A DNA stretch of 33,568 nt. Source: Patescibacteria group bacterium. GTDB taxonomy: Bacteria; Patescibacteriota; Gracilibacteria; Peribacterales; Peribacteraceae. The position numbers and the translations under genes were made by a program. Location: positions 1-33,568 of the forward strand of contig JAHISE010000036.1 in NCBI GenBank assembly GCA_018818235.1, written 5' to 3'. Of the stretch, positions 15,467 through 22,980 are shown piece after piece (position 1 is the first letter of the stretch; every line of letters starts with the position of its first letter). The notes beneath the pieces are model-generated. The model worked only from the letters and a program-made list of their open reading frames with translations. It was not told where the DNA came from and made no database searches.

Positions 15467-16978
15467 ATGTGTGGAGTAATTGCTGTCTCAGCCTACCGCA
15501 ATGTTATTCAAGATCTTTATGACGGTCTGATAATGCTACAACACAGAGGACAAGATGCAGCAGGTATAATAACTTATAATTCCCAGTTCCATCTTAAAAA
15601 AGCAAACGGGATGGTACGCGACGTTTTTCATGCAAAATCTATTGGAAGGTTAACCGGAACGGTGGGAATAGGACATGTCCGATATCCTACAGCGGGATGT
15701 TCCAGTGAGTTTGAGGCACAGCCCTTCTTCGTATCAACACCATTCGGAATTGCACTGGCACATAACGGCAACCTAACAAACACCGATGAACTCAGGAAAA
15801 AACTTATAGAAAAGGAATACCGCCATCTTAATACCAACTCAGATTCGGAAGTTCTGCTAAATATTTTTTCAGTGGCACTAAGAAACCAGAAACCTAAAGG
15901 AAAACTGAGTCCTGATCACGTGTTCGGTGCAATAAGCTCGGTTTTTAGGCAATGCAAAGGCGCATATTCCAGTGTCGCTCTGATCGGAGGTCAGGGAATT
16001 GTGGGATTCAGAGACCCACATGGAATCAGACCTTTGCAATTGGGTAGACGTAAATTCGGAATGAAGGAGGAATATATTATTGCATCCGAAAATACCGCAT
16101 TCAAAGCACTTGATTTTGAATTTATAAGGGACGTCAACCCTGGAGAGGCAATATTCATTGATACAAAGAATAAACTGCACACAAAACAAATTGTTAAGGG
16201 CGAACTTAACCCTTGTATATTCGAATGGGTGTATCTGGCAGCTCCGGATTCGACCCTTGACGGAGTGAATGTATATAAAGCACGAGTTAGAATGGGAGAA
16301 TATCTTGCTGAGAAAATTAAAAAAGCAAATATAAAAATCGATACAGTTATACCTGTTCCGGACACAGGCAGACCAATAGCCGCCGGACTCGCCGATAAAC
16401 TAAAGATACGTTATCGCGAAGGACTGATTAAAAACAGATATATTACACGCACATTTATAATGCCAGGGCAGGAAGTTCGTAAACGCAATCTTCACTTTAA
16501 GCTTCATCCGATTGAACTTGAATTCAAAAACAAAAGAGTTTTGCTGGTTGATGACTCTATTGTACGTGGAAATACAAGTAAAAAAATTGTTGAGCTTGTT
16601 CGCCAAGCCGGAGCAAAGAAAGTGTATTTCGCATCGGCAGCAGCTCCTATTGTATGTCCAGATCCTTATGGCATAGATCTGCCCACCAAAACTGAATTGA
16701 TAGCAGCAAACTACACAGTTGAAGAGATCAGGAAACATATTGGAGCTGACGGTTTGTTCTACGGATCAGTTGAAGATCTTGAAAAATCAATCAAGTATGG
16801 TAATAACAATATTAAAGAATTTTCAGAAGGATGCTTTACCTGCAAGTATCCCACTCCTGAAGTTTCACTTAAAAAACTGCAAGCAATGGGAGTAAAAAGA
16901 AATCGCACACGTGATTCGTATGAATTCGAATCATTTGATGAGGATGAGGACTCAACTAAAACGATGACTTTGGTTTGA
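15467..16978 (+). CDS. purF: Amidophosphoribosyltransferase
   Basis: The 503-residue enzyme catalyses the committed step of purine synthesis, PRPP plus glutamine to phosphoribosylamine. MCGVIAVSAYRN places the nucleophilic Cys at position 2 of a class II glutaminase; GHVRYPTAG, LAHNGNLTN and SDSEVLLN follow. The C-terminal phosphoribosyltransferase domain has the PRPP motif VLLVDDSIVRGNTSK. Cysteines in APIVCPDPYG and EGCFTCKYPTPE match the Fe-S ligand region of the B. subtilis-type enzyme. The stop TGA is the first unit of a heptamer array that forms the whole spacer to purD, so the two genes are almost certainly one operon. Confidence 0.98.
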   Translation: MCGVIAVSAYRNVIQDLYDGLIMLQHRGQDAAGIITYNSQFHLKKANGMVRDVFHAKSIGRLTGTVGIGHVRYPTAGCSSEFEAQPFFVSTPFGIALAHNGNLTNTDELRKKLIEKEYRHLNTNSDSEVLLNIFSVALRNQKPKGKLSPDHVFGAISSVFRQCKGAYSSVALIGGQGIVGFRDPHGIRPLQLGRRKFGMKEEYIIASENTAFKALDFEFIRDVNPGEAIFIDTKNKLHTKQIVKGELNPCIFEWVYLAAPDSTLDGVNVYKARVRMGEYLAEKIKKANIKIDTVIPVPDTGRPIAAGLADKLKIRYREGLIKNRYITRTFIMPGQEVRKRNLHFKLHPIELEFKNKRVLLVDDSIVRGNTSKKIVELVRQAGAKKVYFASAAAPIVCPDPYGIDLPTKTELIAANYTVEEIRKHIGADGLFYGSVEDLEKSIKYGNNNIKEFSEGCFTCKYPTPEVSLKKLQAMGVKRNRTRDSYEFESFDEDEDSTKTMTLV

Positions 16979-17008
16979 CAATCGACATTCGACAATCGAC
17001 AATCGACA
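16976..17008. repeat. Heptamer array (GACAATC) filling the purF-purD spacer
   Basis: GACA recurs at 16977, 16984, 16991, 16998 and 17005, exactly every 7 bp. The array starts with the purF stop codon and ends one base before the purD ATG (17010), leaving no room for a normal Shine-Dalgarno. Confidence 0.95.
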
Positions 17009-17009
17009 T

Positions 17010-18335
17010 ATGAAAGTATTATTAATATCATCGTCAGCGAGGGGACATGCGATCGCTGATGCATTTGCCAGAAGCCCACAAAAGCCTGATTTGATATCCA
17101 TTTGCTCATCTAATAATCCTGGTATTAAGAAACTTTCATCAAGATTTGATGTTGGAGACATAATGGATTTTGGTTTTATTGCTTCTATTGCAAAAGAGAC
17201 TAAGCCTGATTTTGCCTTTATAGGACCGGAAGATCCTATGGGAGCAGGACTTGCTGATGTTCTGGAGGAAATAAATATTCCAACAGTCGCACCAAAAAAA
17301 TCCCTAGCCAGAATAGAATCATCAAAAGGATTTACCCGTGATCTGCTTGATAAACATGACATAAAAGCTAATCCTAAATTCAAAGTCTTTGGCTCTACTG
17401 AGAGCTCTGCTATGTACACTTTTATTGATCAAGAATTGAGAGGAGAATTCGTAATCAAATACGACGCACTTAAAGGAGGTAAAGGAGTAAAAGTAAGTGG
17501 CGAACACGTTCACTCAATCGAAGAAGGAGTTGAGTATGCTCAAAGATGTATAGAAGAATGCGGCAAAGTTGTAATAGAAGAAAAACTTGTAGGTCAGGAA
17601 TTCAGCTTACTTAGTTTTACATCAGGAATAACTACAATTAACATGCCTGCTGTTCAGGACCATAAGAGAGCATTCGAAGGTGATACGGGACCAAATACGG
17701 GTGGAATGGGAACTTATAGTGACACAAATCATTCACTCCCCTTCCTGACCGAAAATGACATCAAAAGAGCAAGTGAAATCAACGCACTAACAGCCAAAGC
17801 TCTTCAAGAAGAATGTGGTGAACCATATAAGGGAATATTATATGGTGGATTTATAGCAGTGAAAGACGGTGTAAGAGTTATTGAATATAACTCCAGATTT
17901 GGTGATCCGGAAGCATTGAATATTCTTCCGTTACTGAGATCCGACTTTGTAGATATTTGCAAAGGAATAATCACAGAGTCACTTGATCAAAGTATGGTCA
18001 CATTCGAAAATAAAGCTACCGTATGCAAGTACATAACACCGGAAGGTTACCCTATCAACAAAGACCAACAAGGTGAGATAGTATCATTTCCAGAAATTTC
18101 CGAAGATGCTCGAATTTTCTATGGAGATATATCTGAAGATGACGATGGAACCTTGCACTTAGGAGGCTCCAGAACAGCTGGAATAGTTGGTATAGGAGAT
18201 AGTATAGAAGAAGCAGAAGCAATTGCTCAAAAGCTATGCGAAGAAGTCCGTGGTCCGGTTAGATATAGAAAAGATATAGGAACATCTGAAATAGTATTAA
18301 AACGTATTGAGATGTTAGATGAACTGAGAAAATAA
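17010..18335 (+). CDS. purD: Phosphoribosylamine--glycine ligase (GAR synthetase)
   Basis: The 441-residue protein performs the second purine step, ATP-dependent joining of phosphoribosylamine and glycine, using the product of the adjacent PurF. It has the ATP-grasp layout: N-terminal VLLISSSARGHAIA, FAFIGPEDPMGAGLAD, FVIKYDALKGGKGV, the diagnostic QDHKRAFEGDTGPNTGGMG and RFGDPEALNILPLL, and a C-terminal barrel. The unstable intermediate makes direct coupling with PurF plausible. There is no other pur gene in the window. Translation probably initiates without Shine-Dalgarno. Confidence 0.97.
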   Translation: MKVLLISSSARGHAIADAFARSPQKPDLISICSSNNPGIKKLSSRFDVGDIMDFGFIASIAKETKPDFAFIGPEDPMGAGLADVLEEINIPTVAPKKSLARIESSKGFTRDLLDKHDIKANPKFKVFGSTESSAMYTFIDQELRGEFVIKYDALKGGKGVKVSGEHVHSIEEGVEYAQRCIEECGKVVIEEKLVGQEFSLLSFTSGITTINMPAVQDHKRAFEGDTGPNTGGMGTYSDTNHSLPFLTENDIKRASEINALTAKALQEECGEPYKGILYGGFIAVKDGVRVIEYNSRFGDPEALNILPLLRSDFVDICKGIITESLDQSMVTFENKATVCKYITPEGYPINKDQQGEIVSFPEISEDARIFYGDISEDDDGTLHLGGSRTAGIVGIGDSIEEAEAIAQKLCEEVRGPVRYRKDIGTSEIVLKRIEMLDELRK

Positions 18336-18682
18336 ATAGTTCGAGTGATTTACCAAAGGCAAGACCTGCTCTGGTCATTTATTATATAAACTAAAGCATA
18401 AACCAGAGCACCTCTCTCGCCTTCGCGTAGCAGTATCGAAGTCTCGTATGTTATACTGCTTTTAGTTAATAATTCCGAAAAATTTACTGTGCTTTTATTA
18501 TGCAATCTCGTACTCCATAGCCATTAGAAATAGATTTGTTAATAATTAATGAGTCCTCAAGAACCGGAATTATTTAGACGAAGGAGTATAATAGCGATAT
18601 TGAGCTTTTGTAAAAACGCTACGGCGTAGCGAGGTCGAGATGCGAGGACAATCAAAAAATTGTATAACTTATTTATTCAAAT
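18336..18682. other. Spacer between purD and prfA holding hairpins and a MITE-like element
   Basis: No gene was found. From left: a perfect 9-bp inverted repeat TGCTCTGGT (18367-18375) / ACCAGAGCA (18402-18410) that could end purD transcription although no T-tract follows; the 141-bp repeat element (18451-18591); and a short GC-rich hairpin CGCTAC-GGC-GTAGCG near 18618-18632 just before the end of prfA. Confidence 0.6.
18451..18591. mobile_element. 141-bp MITE-like repeat element, copy 1
   Basis: This segment is nearly identical (about six differences) to 33429-33568. Its ends are inverted: it begins TTATACT and ends AGTATAA, and AATAATTCCG near the left end pairs with CGGAATTATT near the right, giving imperfect ~25-bp terminal inverted repeats. 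No transposase is encoded. Non-autonomous transposable element is the preferred reading; a structured RNA is possible. A short frame ATGAGTCCTCAAGAACCGGA near its right end is conserved between copies with mostly non-synonymous changes, so coding is doubtful. Confidence 0.6.
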
Positions 18683-19744
18683 TTATTCCCCTCCACTAGC
18701 CAATAACTCCTCCTGATGCTTAACCTGTAACGCCTCTATAATTTGTCCCAAATCCCCTTCTAAAATCCCCGGAAGATTGGAAAAATTCTGACCTAATCTA
18801 TGATCCGTTACTCGATCCTGAGGATAATTGTAAGTACGGATCTTTTCGCTACGATCACCGGAACCAACCTGTCCGTGACGCATATCTCCTCTTTCTTTCG
18901 CAAGACGCTCTTGCTCAAGCGCATATAAACGACTACGAAGAATACTCATGGCACGAACCTTATTCTTAAGCTGACTTTTTTCATCCTGACAGGAAACCGT
19001 AATACCGGTTGGTTCATGAGTTATGCGAACTGCCGAGTCAGTTGTATTTACAGATTGACCACCCGGACCACTGGATCTAAACACATCAACTCTGATATCT
19101 TCCGGCTTAATCTCCAAATCTACTTCCTCGACCTCCGGAAGTATTGCAACTGTTGCAGCTGAGGTATGTAGCCTACCCTTGCTTTCCGTAACAGGAACTC
19201 TTTGAACTCGATGTACACCGGATTCAAACCTTAGCTTACCATAGGCACCCGATCCTTTAATCTTACATATTGCCTCTTTGATTCCACCACCTTCCGCATC
19301 TGTTTTGCTCATAATTTCAATTTTCCACCCTTGTTCCTCTGTATATCGCATATACATTCTAAGCAATTCACCTGCAAATAATGCAGCCTCATCACCCCCT
19401 GTCCCAGCTCGAACTTCAAGAATTACATTCTTATCATCATCAGGATCTTTTGGAATCAAATATACCTTCATCTCCTCTTCAAGTTCTATGATTCTACTCC
19501 TCGCCCCAACCGCCTCTTCTTCCGCCAATCCCTCAAGTTCAGGATCCCCTTTTACCTCCTCAACCGAATCGATTACCTTTTTGCATTTATCATATTCATT
19601 AATGAGTACTATCAAAGGTTCCAGATCGGATAGTCTTTTTCCTATCTTTGCAATCTTCTTGGAATCAGAATATATATCCGGATCCTGCATCTGCTTCTGA
19701 AGATCTTCATATTCTCTTGCCAGTGCTCGAGCTTTTTCGATCAT
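18683..19744 (-). CDS. prfA: Peptide chain release factor 1
   Basis: At 353 residues this is a standard class I release factor. The catalytic GGQ motif lies in SSGPGGQSVNTTDSAVRITH, and the stop-codon recognition PxT motif of RF1 is present as RVPVTES. RF1 terminates at UAA and UAG. It stands alone, read leftward; prmC is not adjacent. A TATCAT hexamer lies 10 nt before the ATG. Confidence 0.98.
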   Translation of the reverse strand: MIEKARALAREYEDLQKQMQDPDIYSDSKKIAKIGKRLSDLEPLIVLINEYDKCKKVIDSVEEVKGDPELEGLAEEEAVGARSRIIELEEEMKVYLIPKDPDDDKNVILEVRAGTGGDEAALFAGELLRMYMRYTEEQGWKIEIMSKTDAEGGGIKEAICKIKGSGAYGKLRFESGVHRVQRVPVTESKGRLHTSAATVAILPEVEEVDLEIKPEDIRVDVFRSSGPGGQSVNTTDSAVRITHEPTGITVSCQDEKSQLKNKVRAMSILRSRLYALEQERLAKERGDMRHGQVGSGDRSEKIRTYNYPQDRVTDHRLGQNFSNLPGILEGDLGQIIEALQVKHQEELLASGGE

Positions 19745-19838
19745 ATTGACTCAAATGATACAGAAATATCTCATACAATTCACTTTTAACTTATATCTTT
19801 CTTGAGACACGCAACCTATAAATTGGATTTACTTTTAG

Positions 19839-20360
19839 CTATCTTAGTTCCATTCCGACCAACTGAGCATTACAACCTCCTGTAACTTTGACTTTAGCAA
19901 GCAGATCCTCGCCTCGTGCACTTTCCACTGCCTGAGCCTCCTCCTTTGAAGTAAAATATTGAGCTATTTGAGGAAAGTCGACCGATTCATTGTCAAGTAG
20001 AGGGCTAAAAGCACCAAACCCTTCATGCCCACGTGCTCTACCTATAATACAAATAGTATTTTCCGATAATTTAGGCTTTTTAATCCCCACACTAACAAAC
20101 TTTGCCGGACGATCAGTTGTGAACTGTACATATACAGGCTTACCGGTTCTCCTTGATTCATCTGCTATTTCTTTCGATAAAACATCCTGCGCTTCCAGAT
20201 AACCAAGTATTGCAAAATGACCACGGAACATCGAGCGAGGATCCATTTTATCAGTTTCCAGATACACAACTTTACCTGTCGCCATTACCAGAAGCGGTGG
20301 TATTAGCACAAGCACCATAATGGCGAGTTGAATCCCGATGGCAATATACGTTTTCTTCAT
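19839..20360 (-). CDS. GDYXXLXY-family membrane-anchored protein
   Basis: The 173-residue protein has an N-terminal transmembrane helix (about residues 8-27) and the family signature as MDPRSMFRGHFAILGY, matching the usual (D)PR-x-x-x-x-G-D-Y-x-x-L-x-Y with His-Phe replacing Asp-Tyr. The function of the family is unknown; it is typically encoded beside a DUF2157 membrane protein, as here, with a 4-nt overlap. It probably forms a membrane complex with that protein. Confidence 0.8.
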   Translation of the reverse strand: MKKTYIAIGIQLAIMVLVLIPPLLVMATGKVVYLETDKMDPRSMFRGHFAILGYLEAQDVLSKEIADESRRTGKPVYVQFTTDRPAKFVSVGIKKPKLSENTICIIGRARGHEGFGAFSPLLDNESVDFPQIAQYFTSKEEAQAVESARGEDLLAKVKVTGGCNAQLVGMELR

Positions 20361-21556
20361 GAAGTAGCAATTGAAGCAAGTAACTTTCTCCTTGTTCGTT
20401 CCATAAATACGGAAAGCCCTATAAGAACAATCCCGCCGATAATAAATGCCATGGAACTGTGCAGCATATCAAACGTCCAAGAAAAATACTGGATAATTAT
20501 AATTACTGAACTTGAAAGTATGCCTGCGTTCACCAAATGTCTGTTTGCAGATTGGACACCAAACCATATTGAAAGCAAAGTTAGACCGAATACCAGCAGT
20601 ATGTGCACAACAAAAGCCGGCGTGCTTTTGCTAATAACTTCTCCTATAAACGAATCACCACCAACATGTATTGTTGGTATTAAAAGAAGAATTGTTACAA
20701 GAATAAGTGCGTAACGCGATAAATCGCTCCTCATCTTACCCTTCATTACTGCAAAAATAATCAAAAGAAATACACCCAGCATTATAAAAATTTGCTTAAG
20801 GGTAAATGCAGCTTCGAAAATTTCCTTGATCATGTTCTCTTCCGCAGTGGAAATAATCAAAGGCACTGCAATAAGAAAAGCACCCCATTTAAACAAGCTT
20901 TCTTCCGCCCATTCAATTCCATTCCTTACCATTGTCCCGAGAGCAATGAGCCCCACTCCGATCAGTGGCAGAAACGATCTTAGACCTTCTTCATCAACCA
21001 GAAACTGCATCTGATCATCCATGAACCATCCCTTCCCGCCTCCCAACCATCCGAGTGCAAGCAAGCCAAGAGGGACTGCAAGATAAGCATAAACACTTTG
21101 TCTTCTTGCCCACCCCATGACCAGTACGCCAACCATCCAAAGGAAAGGCCCCTGCCAAAAAGTAAGAGAATAATGAAAAATCTGCGCAAGAAGAAAAATA
21201 CTTGCACCAAGTAAAAGTGAACAAAGGAACCAAAGTGATTCTGCAACCCTTTCAAATCCCCTGCTCTCGCAAATATATGCACTAAGAGTGGCAACAATGT
21301 ATCCTGCGAATATTGTAAGAATTCTTTGTGATGGTCCCATGTTCTGCCAGTTGCTTCCTATAAACAACAATACTCCCAGCCCGATAAGAATCGCTCCGAT
21401 TGTTGCAAATATCACAATCCCCTTTCCTATCCCGTCATGCGCATCTTCACCCTCAAGTGCAGCCTCAAGCTTCGCAGCTTGATCAGCATTGATCGTTCCT
21501 TTCTTTTGCCAGATGGATAGAGCTTCTTTGGCGGATAGATGGATCACGACAGACAT
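20357..21556 (-). CDS. DUF2157-type polytopic membrane protein
   Basis: The 399-residue protein opens with a short soluble helix pair (SAKEALSIWQKKGTINADQAAKLEAAL) and then about ten membrane segments, beginning GIVIFATIGAILIGLGVLLFI followed by GSNWQNMGPSQRI. This N-terminal arrangement is characteristic of DUF2157. Its function is unknown. It overlaps the GDYXXLXY gene by ATGA, giving a coupled pair. TATATT lies exactly 6 nt before the ATG, suggesting a leaderless transcript. Confidence 0.8.
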   Translation of the reverse strand: MSVVIHLSAKEALSIWQKKGTINADQAAKLEAALEGEDAHDGIGKGIVIFATIGAILIGLGVLLFIGSNWQNMGPSQRILTIFAGYIVATLSAYICESRGFERVAESLWFLCSLLLGASIFLLAQIFHYSLTFWQGPFLWMVGVLVMGWARRQSVYAYLAVPLGLLALGWLGGGKGWFMDDQMQFLVDEEGLRSFLPLIGVGLIALGTMVRNGIEWAEESLFKWGAFLIAVPLIISTAEENMIKEIFEAAFTLKQIFIMLGVFLLIIFAVMKGKMRSDLSRYALILVTILLLIPTIHVGGDSFIGEVISKSTPAFVVHILLVFGLTLLSIWFGVQSANRHLVNAGILSSSVIIIIQYFSWTFDMLHSSMAFIIGGIVLIGLSVFMERTRRKLLASIATS

Positions 21557-21562
21557 GATAAC

Positions 21563-21568
21563 AATATA
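21563..21568 (-). promoter_or_regulatory. Candidate leaderless -10 for the DUF2157 gene
   Basis: TATATT on the minus strand is followed by 6 nt (GTTATC) and the ATG at 21556. No good -35 was seen at 17-18 nt (TTTAGG). Confidence 0.45.
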
Positions 21569-21593
21569 GGCTATATAAAGCCAGTCCTAAAAA

Positions 21594-21649
21594 GATACGT
21601 TGATACGTTGACATGTACTTATAACGTAGCAACCTAGCAACATAGCAAC
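21594..21649. repeat. Octamer tandem arrays (GATACGTT and TAGCAACN)
   Basis: GATACGT repeats at 21594 and 21602. TAGCAAC repeats at 21627, 21635 and 21643, all with period 8. They fill the divergent spacer between the DUF2157 gene and mnmA. Confidence 0.75.
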
Positions 21650-21675
21650 GAGATAATTATCCTTGATTGCTTTAG

Positions 21676-21704
21676 TTGCCTTTATCCACTCAATTACCTT
21701 TAAT
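21676..21704 (+). promoter_or_regulatory. Candidate leaderless promoter of mnmA
   Basis: TTGCCT (21676-21681), a 17-nt spacer, TTTAAT (21699-21704), then 6 nt to the ATG at 21711. Confidence 0.5.
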
Positions 21705-21710
21705 ACCCCT

Positions 21711-22814
21711 ATGAAGATACTAATTGCCATGTCCGGCGGCATCGACTCATCTGTAATAGCATACCTACTTAAAGAGCAAGGCCATAAACTCGTAGGCGTC
21801 AGGTTTCTACTTTGGAATGATCCACTGGCTCCGGCCGAAGCACAGATACTTTCCAATAAATGTTGTGATGCACAAAGTGCTGCACGCGCCAAACATATAT
21901 CCGAAGAACTCGACTTTCCACTACACACAATCGATCTTTCCGAAAAGTTTAAACGCGAAGTTGTGGATTACTATCTGGAAGGATGTAAAAAAGGAATCAC
22001 TCCAAACCCATGTGTTGTTTGTAATAAAGTTGTGAGATTCGAAGCGCTGCTTGATCTACTGGAAGACTTTGATTGCGAGAAACTTGCAACAGGTCATTTC
22101 GCACGTATCGAAGAGAGACCTGACTACTTTGCATTGTTACAAGGAGTTGACGAAGAAAAAGATCAAAGTTATTTCCTTTACCGCCTGACTCAAGAACACT
22201 TGAGCAAACTAATATTTCCACTGGGTGAAACTAAGAAGAGTGAAGTTTATGAACTTGCAAAGAAATTTAATATTCCACTCAACGCAGAGCGTTACCGAGA
22301 AAGTCAGAACCTGTGCTTTTTCCCCGAAAAGGAACCGACTGAATTCTTAAAAAGATACTTAGATGATTCAATGAAAGAAGGAGAGATCGTCAAACGTGAC
22401 GGAACAAAAGTCGGAACTCATAAAGGACTCCCCCTCTATACAATCGGTCAAAGAAGAATTGGAGTTGGAGGTTTGGCCTCTCCACTGGAAGTCGTGGAAA
22501 AAGATATTGAAGGAAACAGATTGATTGTAGATGATCAAAATACTGAGTTTGTGAATAAAGTTTGTGTTCGGGATTTATCCTTTATTAATGCGGTTCCTGA
22601 CGATAATAAACCTATAACATGTGAGTGTATGACAAGGTCACTATCTAAGAAGAAAGCAGGGAGATTTTTATTTAATGGAGGTAAAGGAGATAAAGGAGTC
22701 AAAAGAGAAAAAGGAGAATTTATATTCTCAGAGCCTCAATCGCCACAGGCTGAAGGGCAATCATTGGTGTTATATGAAGGGAATGAGGTAATTGGGGGAG
22801 GGATAATTGTCTGA
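21711..22814 (+). CDS. mnmA: tRNA-specific 2-thiouridylase
   Basis: From the ATG at 21711 the product is 367 residues, starting MKILIAMSGGIDSSV, the PP-loop that binds ATP. Catalytic Cys residues lie in NPCVVCNKVVRFE and SQNLCFFPE; GHFARIEE and TIGQRRIGVGG are also conserved. The enzyme 2-thiolates U34 of tRNAs for Lys, Glu and Gln. The C-terminal barrel contains a low-complexity insertion GGKGDKGVKREKGEF, coded by a 9-bp tandem repeat (22677-22721), before the conserved FSEPQSPQAEGQSLVLYEGNEV ending in GGGIIV (first 20 residues of that stretch are canonical). The stop TGA lies inside the GTCTGAACC arm of a large palindrome. The upstream in-frame ATG at 21663 is less likely. Confidence 0.95.
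   Translation: MKILIAMSGGIDSSVIAYLLKEQGHKLVGVRFLLWNDPLAPAEAQILSNKCCDAQSAARAKHISEELDFPLHTIDLSEKFKREVVDYYLEGCKKGITPNPCVVCNKVVRFEALLDLLEDFDCEKLATGHFARIEERPDYFALLQGVDEEKDQSYFLYRLTQEHLSKLIFPLGETKKSEVYELAKKFNIPLNAERYRESQNLCFFPEKEPTEFLKRYLDDSMKEGEIVKRDGTKVGTHKGLPLYTIGQRRIGVGGLASPLEVVEKDIEGNRLIVDDQNTEFVNKVCVRDLSFINAVPDDNKPITCECMTRSLSKKKAGRFLFNGGKGDKGVKREKGEFIFSEPQSPQAEGQSLVLYEGNEVIGGGIIV
22677..22721. repeat. 9-bp tandem repeat inside mnmA
   Basis: Five units of the type GGAGNNAAA begin at 22677, 22686, 22695, 22704 and 22713. The period is three codons, so they encode a G-x-K repeat without shifting frame. Confidence 0.75.
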
Positions 22815-22914
22815 ACCTAGATTTTCATGATTTAGGGATTACCTTGATTATTAACCTGATTTTGCATTTGCATAATCATGAAAATCCAATAATCAGGTGA
22901 ATCATGGTTCAGAC
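22809..22914. repeat. GTCTGAACC large palindromic element at the mnmA 3' end
   Basis: Outer arms GTCTGAACC (22809-22817) and GGTTCAGAC (22906-22914) are perfect complements. Inner arms GATTTTCATGATT (22820-22832) and AATCATGAAAATC (22874-22886) are also perfect, and ACCTGATT/AATCAGGT adds a third pair. I recall similar GTCTGAAC...GTTCAGAC elements as dispersed repeats in other phyla. Transcribed, it would form a long hairpin at the mnmA 3' end. Confidence 0.85.
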
Positions 22915-22959
22915 ATGCTACAATCCTCTCCACTCAAACGTGCTTAATCCCCTTCTTTC

Positions 22960-22968
22960 TGCTATAAT
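22960..22968 (+). promoter_or_regulatory. Extended -10 promoter of the sortase gene
   Basis: TGCTATAAT matches the extended -10 consensus TGnTATAAT; the TG is at 22960-22961 and TATAAT at 22963-22968. The predicted start near 22975 leaves a leader of about 6 nt. No clear -35 is present, as often with extended -10 promoters. Confidence 0.6.
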
Positions 22969-22980
22969 AACCTGAATACT

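Noticed and set aside
18367..18410. Rho-independent terminator after purD
   Set aside because: The 9-bp inverted repeat is perfect but has a 26-nt loop and no T-tract, so it is noted as a hairpin only.
18549..18627. Small protein beginning MSPQEPELFRRRS at the right end of the MITE-like element
   Set aside because: Between the two copies two of three changes in this stretch alter the residue and the frame soon stops in copy 1; not enough to call a gene. It remains possible that copy 2 continues beyond the window.
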